DNA of 64,000 nt from Vibrio hibernica (GTDB taxonomy: Bacteria > Pseudomonadota > Gammaproteobacteria > Enterobacterales > Vibrionaceae): positions 79,146 through 143,145 of the forward strand of contig NZ_VHKO01000004.1 in assembly GCF_015223435.1 (NCBI RefSeq), given 5' to 3'. Below are positions 55,597 to 64,000 of this stretch, piece by piece; the stretch's first letter is position 1; each line of letters opens with the position of its first letter. The notes under the pieces were generated by a model. That model did no database searches. It was given only the letters and a program-made list of their open reading frames with translations, and was not told the origin of the DNA. Position numbers and translations under genes: made by a program.

Positions 55597-56937
55597 ATGT
55601 CAGCATATGAAGTTAATTTTGATGGCCTGGTGGGTTTAACCCACAACTATGCGGGATTGTCGTTCGGCAATGTCGCTTCGACCTCAAATAAAAATGCTAT
55701 CGCCAATCCGAAACAAGCCGCGTTACAAGGGCTAGACAAAATGAAAGCGCTGGCTGATCTTGGTTTCAAGCAAGGCGTATTGCCACCACAGCAACGCCCG
55801 TGTGTGAAAACGCTGCGTGAGTTAGGCTTTAGCGGCAATGATGCTACCGTACTGCAACAAGCTGCCAAAACCGCTCCACATTTACTGGCAGCTGTCGGAT
55901 CGGCGTCATCAATGTGGGTAGCGAATGCCGCAACCGTGTCACCATCGGCCGATACAGGCAATGGCAAAGTACATTTTACAGTTGCCAACTTGAATAATAA
56001 GTTTCACCGCGCGATTGAAGTTCCAACCACCAGCAATGCGCTTAAAGCCATTTTTACCGATGAACAATATTTTGAGCATCACGCCGCGCTGCCACAACAA
56101 AGCACTTGGGGCGATGAAGGCGCGGCCAATCACAATCGATTATGCTCAGACTATGGTTCATCTGGCGTCGAAGTGTTCGTTTATGGTTGTCAAAGCGATG
56201 GCGGGCACGTCAAGCCAACCAAATACCCTGCACGTCAAACCAAAGAAGCCAGTCAAGCGGTAGCAAGATTGCATCAACTTGATGAAAATAAAACCGTGTT
56301 TGTGCAGCAAAATCCAGACGTGATTGATCAAGGCGTTTTTCATAACGATGTTATTTCAGTCAGCAATGGCAACGTACTATTTCATCATCAACAAGCGTTT
56401 TTACATCAAGCTCAAGCGTTCGATGAAATCCACCGCAAACTGGAGCCGCTTGGATCGCAATTCATGCCAATTGAAGTGCCTACCTCTAAAGTCAGTGTGG
56501 AAGATGCAGTTAAAACCTATTTATTTAACAGTCAATTACTGACTAAAAAAGACGGCAGTATGCTTATTGTCGTGCCGGAAGAATCGAAAAATAATCCACG
56601 CGTATGGGGCTACTTAAACGAATTAATTCAAAGTGGTGGTCCGATTAATGAGATACAAGTCTTTAACTTACGCGAAAGTATGTGCAACGGTGGCGGTCCT
56701 GCATGTTTAAGGCTGCGAGTCGTGTTAAGTCAAGCCGAGTTAAACGTCACGAATCCAAACGCTATGTTAACCGATACTAACTATCACGCCTTAACCAACT
56801 GGGTGAATAAGCATTATCGCGATCAATTAAGCGAATCGGACCTTAGTGATCCCCAGCTATTAATTGAAAACTACACCGCATTAGATGAACTCACCAAGAT
56901 CATGAATTTGGGATCAATTTATTCATTTCAAATGTAA
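55597..56937 (+). CDS. astB: N-succinylarginine dihydrolase
   Basis: A 446-residue member of the pentein superfamily. Catalytic residues are Glu174 (WGDEGAANH), His249 ([15 protein letters not shown]) and Cys370 ([11 protein letters not shown]), close to E174/H248/C365 of E. coli AstB. It hydrolyses succinylarginine to succinylornithine, two ammonia and carbon dioxide. A 63-base spacer with AAAAGGA precedes it. The gene belongs to the ast operon. Confidence 0.96.
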   Translation: MSAYEVNFDGLVGLTHNYAGLSFGNVASTSNKNAIANPKQAALQGLDKMKALADLGFKQGVLPPQQRPCVKTLRELGFSGNDATVLQQAAKTAPHLLAAVGSASSMWVANAATVSPSADTGNGKVHFTVANLNNKFHRAIEVPTTSNALKAIFTDEQYFEHHAALPQQSTWGDEGAANHNRLCSDYGSSGVEVFVYGCQSDGGHVKPTKYPARQTKEASQAVARLHQLDENKTVFVQQNPDVIDQGVFHNDVISVSNGNVLFHHQQAFLHQAQAFDEIHRKLEPLGSQFMPIEVPTSKVSVEDAVKTYLFNSQLLTKKDGSMLIVVPEESKNNPRVWGYLNELIQSGGPINEIQVFNLRESMCNGGGPACLRLRVVLSQAELNVTNPNAMLTDTNYHALTNWVNKHYRDQLSESDLSDPQLLIENYTALDELTKIMNLGSIYSFQM

Positions 56938-56957
56938 TCAATAGGCAAGGAAGCACC

Positions 56958-58010
56958 ATGTTTGATTTTTTAGCCGAGTCTTTGGCAGGCGATAAAATAT
57001 CAGTTGAATCGGGTTCAATTGAAAACAGTATTGGATCATCGATTGATTGGCACCGACCTGAAGCTGGCATCATTGTCTTTGAGCCAATTCAAATGAGGAA
57101 TAACACTACAGATATCAAACTCGACAAAAACGTGGTGATCTCTTGCGCCGTACATGGCAATGAAACCGCACCCGTTGAAATTATATCTGAGTTGGTGCAA
57201 GGCTTACTCAATGGACAGTATCCGCTTAACGTTCGATTAATGGTTATTCTTGGCAATCTTGACGCGATGCGAATTGGTGAGCGTTATCTTAATATCGATT
57301 TAAACCGTTTATTTAATCAAGCGCATGCTCAATATCCACAAAACACTGAAACCACACGCGCGGCGACACTGGAATCACTGGTTGCCAAATTTTATCAGGA
57401 AAAACCTGAATACTCACATTGGCATTTTGATTTGCATACCGCGATAAAGCCATCACGTCACATTCGTTTTGGTTTGCTGCCTTATGTCGAATCTGGTCAA
57501 TACTCACCCACGATGATGCAATGGCTGCAAAATATAGGGCTAGAAGCGCTGGTGATTAACCATGATCCCGCGTCGACTTTTAGCTACTTTACTAGCCATC
57601 AATTTCACGCTGAAAGTTGCACGCTAGAATTAGGTGAGGCTTTGCCTTTTGGCGCTAATGATTTAAGCCAATTTGATGGTATTCGTTCAGGGTTACTCGC
57701 ATTGATGGCTAATAATCTACCTCACTCAGAGAACGATCAAGCCTCTAATAGCAAAAATAATCAGCCCAACCCAATCTCGCCTATTTTGTATAAGGTCTCA
57801 CAGCAGATCACCAAAATCAGTGAGCAGTTTCAATTCAACATTAATGAAAACAGCCATAATTTTACCAAGTTCAAACAAGGCACTTTGATCGCCACCGATC
57901 AAAACACCTTATACATGGTCAAAGAAGAAAATGAATACCTGCTCTTTCCAAATAGCGGCGTCAAAGCAGGTTTTAGAGCAGGGCTGATGTTGAAGCAAGT
58001 TGAACATTAA
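56958..58010 (+). CDS. astE: Succinylglutamate desuccinylase
   Basis: A 350-residue zinc hydrolase of the M14/AspA fold. Zinc ligands His66 and Glu69 are in AVHGNETAPVEI, with a later His in WHFDLHTAIKPS. The catalytic Glu is in TLELGEALPFG. It releases glutamate and succinate in the last step of the AST pathway. An AGGAAG ribosome site lies ahead and only 20 bases separate it from astB. A hairpin follows at 58065 and ends the operon. Confidence 0.95.
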   Translation: MFDFLAESLAGDKISVESGSIENSIGSSIDWHRPEAGIIVFEPIQMRNNTTDIKLDKNVVISCAVHGNETAPVEIISELVQGLLNGQYPLNVRLMVILGNLDAMRIGERYLNIDLNRLFNQAHAQYPQNTETTRAATLESLVAKFYQEKPEYSHWHFDLHTAIKPSRHIRFGLLPYVESGQYSPTMMQWLQNIGLEALVINHDPASTFSYFTSHQFHAESCTLELGEALPFGANDLSQFDGIRSGLLALMANNLPHSENDQASNSKNNQPNPISPILYKVSQQITKISEQFQFNINENSHNFTKFKQGTLIATDQNTLYMVKEENEYLLFPNSGVKAGFRAGLMLKQVEH

Positions 58011-58064
58011 AGGAAACAAAGGCAACTAGCCATCAAACCATATGAAGGAAGGAACAAACTATAT

Positions 58065-58093
58065 GCAGGAGCAAACAAGGCTCCTGCTTTCAT
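58065..58093 (+). terminator. Hairpin at the end of the ast operon
   Basis: GCAGGAGC (58065-58072) pairs with GCTCCTGC (58080-58087) around AAACAAG, then TTTCAT. The T tract is short. Confidence 0.65.
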
Positions 58094-58185
58094 CAGCTAT
58101 TATTTGAAGTGTCAGGTTTTGGTCCTAGCCATATCATGAATACGCCGCAGTGCTGATACGACTGCGCCTAAAACTAGATGAATCA

Positions 58186-59373
58186 TTACCGCAAAACCGG
58201 ATACTTACGTAGTAGATAAAACAGTACTATTAAAGAGAACAAGCTAATGCCTGCTGCGACATAACCAACATTAGGCAAACCCATGTGAATAATGACTTTA
58301 CCGCCAATTAATGCCCCCGCGCCAATACCTAAATTAATGATGCCAGAGTACATCGACATAATGACTTCAAATGAATCATTATCAATATTGAAGACTTTTA
58401 CTTGCATCGTCACTGGCACCAACATCATCACGGCACCCCAAACAAAAATCAGCCCGCTGATCCCCCAAGTCGACATTGCGACGCTATTGAGTAACACCAT
58501 GCAAATGGCAATCAAAATCACACTGCTCACTAGCATTAAAGTATTATGCTTCTCTCCCCATACGGCAAACATCACACTGCCAATAATACCAGCCCCACCA
58601 AACAGCAATAGCAAAAAAGTCGTGAAATAACTGTCTGATTGACCCACTTCCTGCATGAACGGTTCGATGTAACTGTAGCTGCTGTAATGTGCGGTGAAGA
58701 TCAAAAAGGTAAAAAAGTAGACGCCAATTAACACTGGCTTTTTAAATACAGCCGACACGCTTTTTAAACTGCCAGAAGACACACTCGGCAGTACTGGTAA
58801 TAAACGAGCCAGTAATAACATCATTAAAAATGCGACCACCCCTATCACACCAAACGTCACTCGCCAACCAAACCATTGGCCAATTAAGCGCCCAAGCGGT
58901 ACGCCTAATACCATCGCTAGAGACGTTCCTGTTGCCAATATACTCAGTGCAAAGGTCTTTTTACCTGCGGGAGCAACCCGAATCGCAATTGCGGCGGTGA
59001 TCGACCAAAATATAGCATGAGAAAAAGCGATACCGATTCGGCTTATCACCAGAACAGGAAAACTCCAGGCAAAAATGGATAAAATATGGCTTACGGTAAA
59101 CATCGCAAATAAACATAACAGCAAGGTTTTACGCTCAACTTTACGCGTTAATAGCATTAATGGCAGTGACAGCAACGCGACTACCCAAGCATAAATGGTC
59201 AGCATCCAACCTGCCTTGGCTGTTGTGACATCAAAACTTTGTGCGATATCGGTAAGAATACCAACAGGTACAAATTCAGTGGTATTAAAAATAAACGCAC
59301 TGAATCCCATCGCAAACACGCGCAAATATTGCAAATGACGAGAATTCGCCTCAGCTGATAACGAGGTTTTCAT
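58186..59373 (-). CDS. sotB: SotB-type sugar efflux transporter (MFS)
   Basis: A 395-residue MFS carrier with twelve segments, clearly like E. coli SotB/YdeA. Shared stretches are AFIFNTTEFVPVGILTDIAQSFDVTTAKAGWMLTIYAWVVAL, ISRIGIAFSHAIFWSITAAIAIRVAPAGKK and TAHYSSYSYIEPF. SotB exports arabinose and related sugars and some drugs. It is divergent from the following MFS gene by 133 bases. It does not belong to the ast operon. Confidence 0.9.
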   Translation of the reverse strand: MKTSLSAEANSRHLQYLRVFAMGFSAFIFNTTEFVPVGILTDIAQSFDVTTAKAGWMLTIYAWVVALLSLPLMLLTRKVERKTLLLCLFAMFTVSHILSIFAWSFPVLVISRIGIAFSHAIFWSITAAIAIRVAPAGKKTFALSILATGTSLAMVLGVPLGRLIGQWFGWRVTFGVIGVVAFLMMLLLARLLPVLPSVSSGSLKSVSAVFKKPVLIGVYFFTFLIFTAHYSSYSYIEPFMQEVGQSDSYFTTFLLLLFGGAGIIGSVMFAVWGEKHNTLMLVSSVILIAICMVLLNSVAMSTWGISGLIFVWGAVMMLVPVTMQVKVFNIDNDSFEVIMSMYSGIINLGIGAGALIGGKVIIHMGLPNVGYVAAGISLFSLIVLFYLLRKYPVLR

Positions 59374-59506
59374 AAATAAAGGACAACTCAGAAGGTGATT
59401 GAAATCACATTATCCTTGCTTTTCAAAAGAATGGAAAGCAAGATTGTTGATAAAGTACACAATGATTTTATTCCCCCAACTTTTATCAAAAAAACAAGGT
59501 AATCGT

Positions 59507-60745
59507 ATGGCCTTCACTGGCACGTTTCGCTCATTACGCCATTTTAATTACCGAATGTGGGCATCGGGTGCGCTGGTATCGAATATCGGTACTTGGATGC
59601 AGCGGACCGCTCAAGATTGGCTCGTGCTTACCGAATTAACTCAGCATAATGCGACGGCGGTTGGGATAGTCATGTCTCTGCAATTTGGTCCTCACGCTTT
59701 ATTGTTGCCATTTTCAGGTTATGTGGCTGACCATTTTGACCGTCGAAAAGTGCTTATTGTGACACAAACTTTATTAGGCATTTTACCGCTACTATTAGGG
59801 CTATTAACCCTCACCGGTCACATTGAGCTTTGGCATGTGTATATTTTCGCGTTTATTTTAGGCTGCACTACCGCGTTTGATGCCCCGACAAGACAAACGT
59901 TTGTGGCAGAACTGGTGAGTGAAAAAGATCTCTCTAATGCCGTTGCGCTCAATTCGACTTCATTTAATTCTGCTCGCATGATTGGCCCATCGTTAGCGGC
60001 TTTATTAATTGCAATGATTGGAACCGGATGGGTATTTATTGTTAATGCTCTGTCTTTCATCGGGGTGATCTATTCGCTCACGTTGCTAAGGCAAGATGAG
60101 TTGTACCCTAATCCAATAAATAAACGTGGCCGTGGTGGGTTTTTAAAAGGTTTTCAATATGCTTGGCAACGTCCGGATCTAAAAGCTATTTTCTTTATGT
60201 TGTTCATGATTGGTACTTTTGCCCTAAACTTCCCAATTTTCATTTCAACTATGGCGGTAAACGTCTTCCACTCTAACGTAGGGCAGTTTGGCTTACTCAC
60301 CTCACTCATGGCAGTAGGATCCGTAGCAGGAGCCTTGCTCTCCGCCCGCAGTGAAGGCCCTACCATTAAGTCATTAGTGGTGGGTTGTAGTATTTTAACC
60401 ATCGGTTTTGTGCTGTCGGCCTTTAGTCCCGATTACTGGTTTTTTGGCGCAACGTTAGTGATCATTGGCATCTCAGTCCAAACCTTTAATACTTCTAGCA
60501 ATAGCTTAATGCAACTTTCTACCGAGCCAAGCATGCGTGGGCGTGTGATTGCAATTCGAATGGCGATTGCGATGGGTTGCACTCCAATTGGCGCCCCGAT
60601 TGTCGGCTGGGTAGCCGATACTTATGGGCCACGCTGGTCATTAGGGCTCGGAGCATTAAGTGCGTTAATTGCGGCTAGTATTGGGATCCATTACTTACGC
60701 AAAGCTCGCCCTCTCCCCAATCAAGCCAAAAACCAATCCGCATAA
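59507..60745 (+). CDS. MFS transporter of the DHA3/EntS-like group
   Basis: A 412-residue MFS carrier. It starts MAFTGTFRSLRHFNYRMWASGALVSNIGTWMQRTAQDWLVL and has motif A as PFSGYVADHFDRRKVLI, then DAPTRQTFVAELV. The DHA3 group includes EntS and macrolide exporters. A longer frame begins at 59399, but ACAAGG before the ATG at 59507, and the usual N-terminus FRSLRHFNYRMW, favour this start. The substrate is not known. It ends at a shared terminator. Confidence 0.9.
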   Translation: MAFTGTFRSLRHFNYRMWASGALVSNIGTWMQRTAQDWLVLTELTQHNATAVGIVMSLQFGPHALLLPFSGYVADHFDRRKVLIVTQTLLGILPLLLGLLTLTGHIELWHVYIFAFILGCTTAFDAPTRQTFVAELVSEKDLSNAVALNSTSFNSARMIGPSLAALLIAMIGTGWVFIVNALSFIGVIYSLTLLRQDELYPNPINKRGRGGFLKGFQYAWQRPDLKAIFFMLFMIGTFALNFPIFISTMAVNVFHSNVGQFGLLTSLMAVGSVAGALLSARSEGPTIKSLVVGCSILTIGFVLSAFSPDYWFFGATLVIIGISVQTFNTSSNSLMQLSTEPSMRGRVIAIRMAIAMGCTPIGAPIVGWVADTYGPRWSLGLGALSALIAASIGIHYLRKARPLPNQAKNQSA

Positions 60746-60782
60746 ATCAATCGATGCTCTAAAAGCAGGTATAGCAATAAAT

Positions 60783-60818
60783 AAAAAACCGAACATTGTG
60801 ACAATGTTCGGTTTCAAC
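60783..60818 (+). terminator. Bidirectional terminator between the MFS and TMAO reductase genes
   Basis: AAACCGAACATTG (60786-60798) pairs perfectly with CAATGTTCGGTTT (60802-60814), with a TGA loop. A-rich on the left, it can end the minus-strand torA too. Confidence 0.88.
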
Positions 60819-60909
60819 TAACCGTTACAACCATGCGGTTTTATGCAGAAGCAATGACATATAAATGAAGCTTCACCGCAGCCTTAACCCCACACTAACA
60901 AAGAGTAAA

Positions 60910-63363
60910 TTACGCTCCTTTCGGTGGCTCAAATGCCTGTGTTTCTAATGTATCACCCACCCACTTCTCAACTTTTATCAATGCTGAGTTAGCCGCACAG
61001 CCATTTGCAAGGCGTGAAGTCGGAATATCTAAGGTCAATACATTCGGTCCACCGTTACGGCAAATACCTAATTTTGGATCAAAATCTGGCCATGCGCCTT
61101 CATGAATACACACACTACCCGGTCGGATCCCATCCGTCACTTGAGCACCGGCGAGTACTTGACCACGTTGGTTAAATACACGAACCACATCCCCATGCTT
61201 AATGCCGCGTTTTTTCGCATCCTCTTCATTGATCATGATGGGTTCTTTATTGGCAATCGCATAATCTTTCCGAATATCAGCATAGTTAAATTGGCTATGC
61301 AGACGATAAGCTGAGTGAGATGACATTAACTGCAACTCTCCCTCTTTAGCATTACCTGTATACTCAGTTGGCTCAAGCCATGTAGGATGCGCAGGACAAT
61401 CCGCCAAATTAAAGCTTTCGATCGTTTTTGAATGAATCTCAATTTTGCCACTTGGGGTACCAAGCGGATTCATAATTGGATCGGCTCTAAAGTCGCTGAA
61501 ACGCACGAATTGGGCATTTTTCTCGTTCCACTTCATTTCAACTACGTCATTTGCTTCCCAGAACTTAGTGAAATTAGGCATGGCTACACGGGCGTTACGT
61601 CCACCTTTTTGTGCTTTTTGATAGAAGTCACGCAACCATTCCATTTCCTCACGCCCTTCGGTATAAACTCGGCGTCCACCTTTAAATAAATGCTCAGATA
61701 AAGCCGCGAAAGTTTCAAAATCACTTCTCGCTTCTGCTTCTGGCTCTACCACTTGCTTCATTGGTGATAAGTATTGGCTACTGTAATCGCCAACCATGGT
61801 TAAATCATTACGCTCAAAACTGGTGGTGATTGGAAAAACAATATCGGCATGCTTAGCGGCAGCAGTCCAATAAATTTCATTGATTACAACGAGATCAAGT
61901 TTATTCCATGATTTAACTAAACGGTTAGTATCTTGCTGCTGGGTATAGTTAGCACCACCTGCGGTCCACAACATTCGAAGATGTGGGAAGGTTAGAGTTT
62001 GACCATTATGTTGGTACTGCTTACCAGGGTTTTCCATTGCTTCTGTAATCCGAGCAACAGGGAAAGCATTGACCACACTGCCCATTGTCAAACCAGCGGT
62101 AAAGTTGGCATCAATGGTTGCCGACATCGCAGGTAACACACCAGCATCACGCGCAGGGTTTCCGCCATTAGAGTAGTGGTAAGAGAAACCAAAACCGCCG
62201 CCAGGTAGACCAATTTGCCCTAACATTGCCGCTAGAGTGGTAATCATCCAGTGGCGTTGCTCACCAAACTGTTGACGTTGAATTCCCCAACCGGCCATTA
62301 ACATGGTGCGGTTTTTAGAGAATATTTCTGCCAGCAATTCAATTTGCTTAGCCGGTACGCCGCTAATATTGGCAGCCCAAGCTGAATCTTTTACCACACC
62401 GTCAGGTTTGCCTAACAGATAGTCATTGAACTTATCAAAACCTTGTGTGTATTTATTTAAGAATTTTTCATCGTGCTGCTTATTTTTCACTAAAGTATGC
62501 GCAATACCCATCGCCAAAGCCACATCGGTCATTGGGTTTGGTGCGATCCATTGTGCTTTATCCCCAAAGAAATCAATAGTTTCAGAACGCATTGGATCGA
62601 TAGCAATAACGGTTTTACCCGATTTTTTCAACTGATGGAAAAACTCAAGTCCTTGTCCATCAGTCGCTGTCCATGCAATTTCCAGTGTGTTGATAGGATT
62701 CATGCCCCAAAGTACAACTACATCGGTATGTTCCATCACCACAGGGTAAGTCGTTTGCTGCTCATACACTTCTATCGAGCCAACCACATGCGGCATGATA
62801 ACTTGCGCCGCCCCCGTTGAATAATCGCCAAGGTAGCCCACATAGCCACCAGCAAGTGTCATATAACGTTGTAACAATGTTCGAGGATCATGCAATACAC
62901 CACTTGAGTGCCAACCGTAAGAACCAGCATAAATAGATTCTGCTCCATGTTCATTACGAATGCGCATGTGTTGTTCGTGCGCGAGTTTTAACGCTTCATC
63001 CCATGACACTTTGACATATTCATCCTGACCACGAACACCTTCTGGATTGCTCGGATTGGCTAAAAATCCTTTACGCACCATTGGGTGTTTAATGCGAGCT
63101 CGAGTATAAACTTGAGACGGACCCGTACTTTGTAGGTGGTTAACCACGGTTTGAGCAAGTGCATTCGTCGTTGACACCATCTTGCCATTTTCAATTTTTG
63201 CTTTTAATACGCCCATGCGGCCAGCAGTAATAATGTAACCGCGCTCGGCCACTTTAGTATTGGCAGAGGCCGCAAGTGGAACAATACTGCTGATAGCCAA
63301 TACACTTGCAGATGCGCCTGTGCTTTTTAAAAACCCGCGACGGGAAATCTTCATATTCGTCAT
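60910..63363 (-). CDS. torA: Trimethylamine N-oxide reductase, molybdenum subunit
   Basis: An 817-residue periplasmic molybdopterin enzyme. The twin-arginine signal ISRRGFLKS is at residues 6-14. The molybdenum ligand Ser is in [14 protein letters not shown]. The late [26 protein letters not shown] is typical of TorA/TorZ. It lacks an N-terminal FeS cluster, as in the TorA class. It reduces TMAO to trimethylamine. The gene follows the cytochrome gene by five bases, with AGGAG overlapping that stop codon. No TorD gene follows, so the order is like torYZ, and the name torZ could also be used. Confidence 0.93.
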   Translation of the reverse strand: MTNMKISRRGFLKSTGASASVLAISSIVPLAASANTKVAERGYIITAGRMGVLKAKIENGKMVSTTNALAQTVVNHLQSTGPSQVYTRARIKHPMVRKGFLANPSNPEGVRGQDEYVKVSWDEALKLAHEQHMRIRNEHGAESIYAGSYGWHSSGVLHDPRTLLQRYMTLAGGYVGYLGDYSTGAAQVIMPHVVGSIEVYEQQTTYPVVMEHTDVVVLWGMNPINTLEIAWTATDGQGLEFFHQLKKSGKTVIAIDPMRSETIDFFGDKAQWIAPNPMTDVALAMGIAHTLVKNKQHDEKFLNKYTQGFDKFNDYLLGKPDGVVKDSAWAANISGVPAKQIELLAEIFSKNRTMLMAGWGIQRQQFGEQRHWMITTLAAMLGQIGLPGGGFGFSYHYSNGGNPARDAGVLPAMSATIDANFTAGLTMGSVVNAFPVARITEAMENPGKQYQHNGQTLTFPHLRMLWTAGGANYTQQQDTNRLVKSWNKLDLVVINEIYWTAAAKHADIVFPITTSFERNDLTMVGDYSSQYLSPMKQVVEPEAEARSDFETFAALSEHLFKGGRRVYTEGREEMEWLRDFYQKAQKGGRNARVAMPNFTKFWEANDVVEMKWNEKNAQFVRFSDFRADPIMNPLGTPSGKIEIHSKTIESFNLADCPAHPTWLEPTEYTGNAKEGELQLMSSHSAYRLHSQFNYADIRKDYAIANKEPIMINEEDAKKRGIKHGDVVRVFNQRGQVLAGAQVTDGIRPGSVCIHEGAWPDFDPKLGICRNGGPNVLTLDIPTSRLANGCAANSALIKVEKWVGDTLETQAFEPPKGA

Positions 63364-63368
63364 TATTT

Positions 63369-64000
63369 TTACTCCTGTCCCTTCATATCTTTGGCATGAT
63401 ATTGGAAATACTTAGTCAAAATTTCCAAGTTATCTGCAGAAATATCAGTACGTGACCCCATCGCTTTAGCCACTGGAGGCCAAGCATTTACCGTAAAGTG
63501 CGTAGTTGGGATTTTGGCGTGACAAGTTGAGCAATACACTGTGTTCAAATCATTGGCGTATTTCCATACTGGTTCACGCGTATTCAAGACCGGTTGATCA
63601 ATTTCGCCGGTTAAACTCGCACTGCGCCATTGATTGCCATAGCTATCTGCAACATATTCACCTAATTTCAATGCTTTTTGACCTTTCTCAGTCACCGTAG
63701 CCAAAATTGCTCGCTTGCCGTTATCAAGGTATAAAATTGCCTCTGCACCTTTCATTTGGAAACCAGAGATCTCTACCGTACGTTTATTGCCATCCGCTTT
63801 CACCACTTGTAATGCAGTGGTTGGATTGACAGTCGCAAGTTCCCCCATTTTAACGGTACTAATTGGGTACACTTCTTTCGCTGCTTCTGGTGTTTTCTTT
63901 GCAAGATCGAATAAATGATCAAATTCAGAAGTATCGAGTTTTTGTTGTGGCGCTAAATGAGCCACCCCTTTATGACAATCGATACAGGTTTGTCCGTCTT
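63369..64000 (-). CDS. torC: Multihaem c-type cytochrome TorC/TorY, C-terminal part
   Basis: The frame is open to the window edge, so only the last 210 codons are visible. Two haem-binding motifs are present: CIDCH close to the edge and CSTCH (at about 63525-63540). The later domain contains [38 protein letters not shown] and ends HAKDMKGQE, as in the C-terminal domain of TorC and TorY. The full protein would be a pentahaem, membrane-anchored cytochrome passing electrons from menaquinol to TorA. The GTG at 63965 is an internal codon, not a start. The missing N-terminal half lies beyond 64000. Confidence 0.92.
   Translation of the reverse strand, partial: DGQTCIDCHKGVAHLAPQQKLDTSEFDHLFDLAKKTPEAAKEVYPISTVKMGELATVNPTTALQVVKADGNKRTVEISGFQMKGAEAILYLDNGKRAILATVTEKGQKALKLGEYVADSYGNQWRSASLTGEIDQPVLNTREPVWKYANDLNTVYCSTCHAKIPTTHFTVNAWPPVAKAMGSRTDISADNLEILTKYFQYHAKDMKGQE

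Overview
The window is a 64 kb stretch of a low-GC gammaproteobacterial chromosome. It is very probably from Vibrio or a close relative in the Vibrionaceae. The reasons are a CsrB-type regulatory RNA whose 3' end resembles the enterobacterial/vibrio form, a multidomain secreted chitinase, YibL, Rnk, YjjG, dimethyl sulfoxide (DMSO) and trimethylamine N-oxide (TMAO) reductases, and osmolyte uptake genes typical of a marine bacterium. Some genes (pyrC, a ShyA-like endopeptidase) have counterparts on chromosome II of V. cholerae as I remember it, so a second-chromosome origin is possible but unproven. I see no rRNA, tRNA, insertion sequence, integrase, CRISPR array or replication origin.

Layout. 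0-3.7 kb: copper delivery operon (SCO protein, PCu(A)C chaperone), an EamA exporter and an orphan ureidoglycine aminohydrolase gene (allE). 3.7-9.8 kb: acetyltransferase, YjiH-type membrane protein, the RNA helicase RhlE, the CsrB-family sRNA with its own activator box, promoter and terminator, then msrA and yibL. 9.9-20.4 kb: DUF445 and RDD membrane proteins, an MFS carrier, an M23 cell-wall endopeptidase, a YcbX-like MOSC/ferredoxin protein, pyrC behind a PurR-like box, a LysR/EamA divergent pair and a BCCT osmolyte carrier. 20.8-24.5 kb: a 1047-residue chitinase and a truncated globin. 25-30.2 kb: a ProU-type glycine betaine ABC system in which proV is broken by an internal deletion, followed by proW, two proX genes and a MarR regulator. 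30.2-38.6 kb: a MarR repressor with palindromic operators facing an EamA exporter and a flavin reductase gene, yjjG, a LysR regulator, a Bcr/CflA drug carrier, small unknown proteins, rnk, trmK-like and yddG.

38.7-44.4 kb is an anaerobic respiration cluster: a 54-residue CCGSCS-motif protein, dmsABC on the minus strand, and divergent TorD-type chaperone and NapF-like ferredoxin genes, with an FNR-like box between. 44.6-49.3 kb holds a large AsmA/DUF748 protein and two decayed genes: a lipoprotein with a stop codon in its signal peptide and an EAL-domain remnant. 49.3-58.0 kb is a complete arginine succinyltransferase (AST) pathway. It has an AraC/GlxA-type regulator followed by astC, two different arginine N-succinyltransferase subunit genes, astD, astB and astE. 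This is the Pseudomonas aruCFGDBE order rather than the single-astA order of E. coli. 58-64 kb: a SotB-like sugar exporter, another MFS carrier, and a TMAO reductase with its multihaem cytochrome cut by the window edge.

The most informative observations are the CsrB locus, the proV deletion between 5-bp repeats, the lipoprotein nonsense mutation, the two-subunit AST operon with TGTCGC-type sites upstream, and a 16-bp tandem repeat between the two subunit genes. I did not find a convincing wholly new multi-gene system. Motif comparisons with named proteins are from memory and no database was searched.
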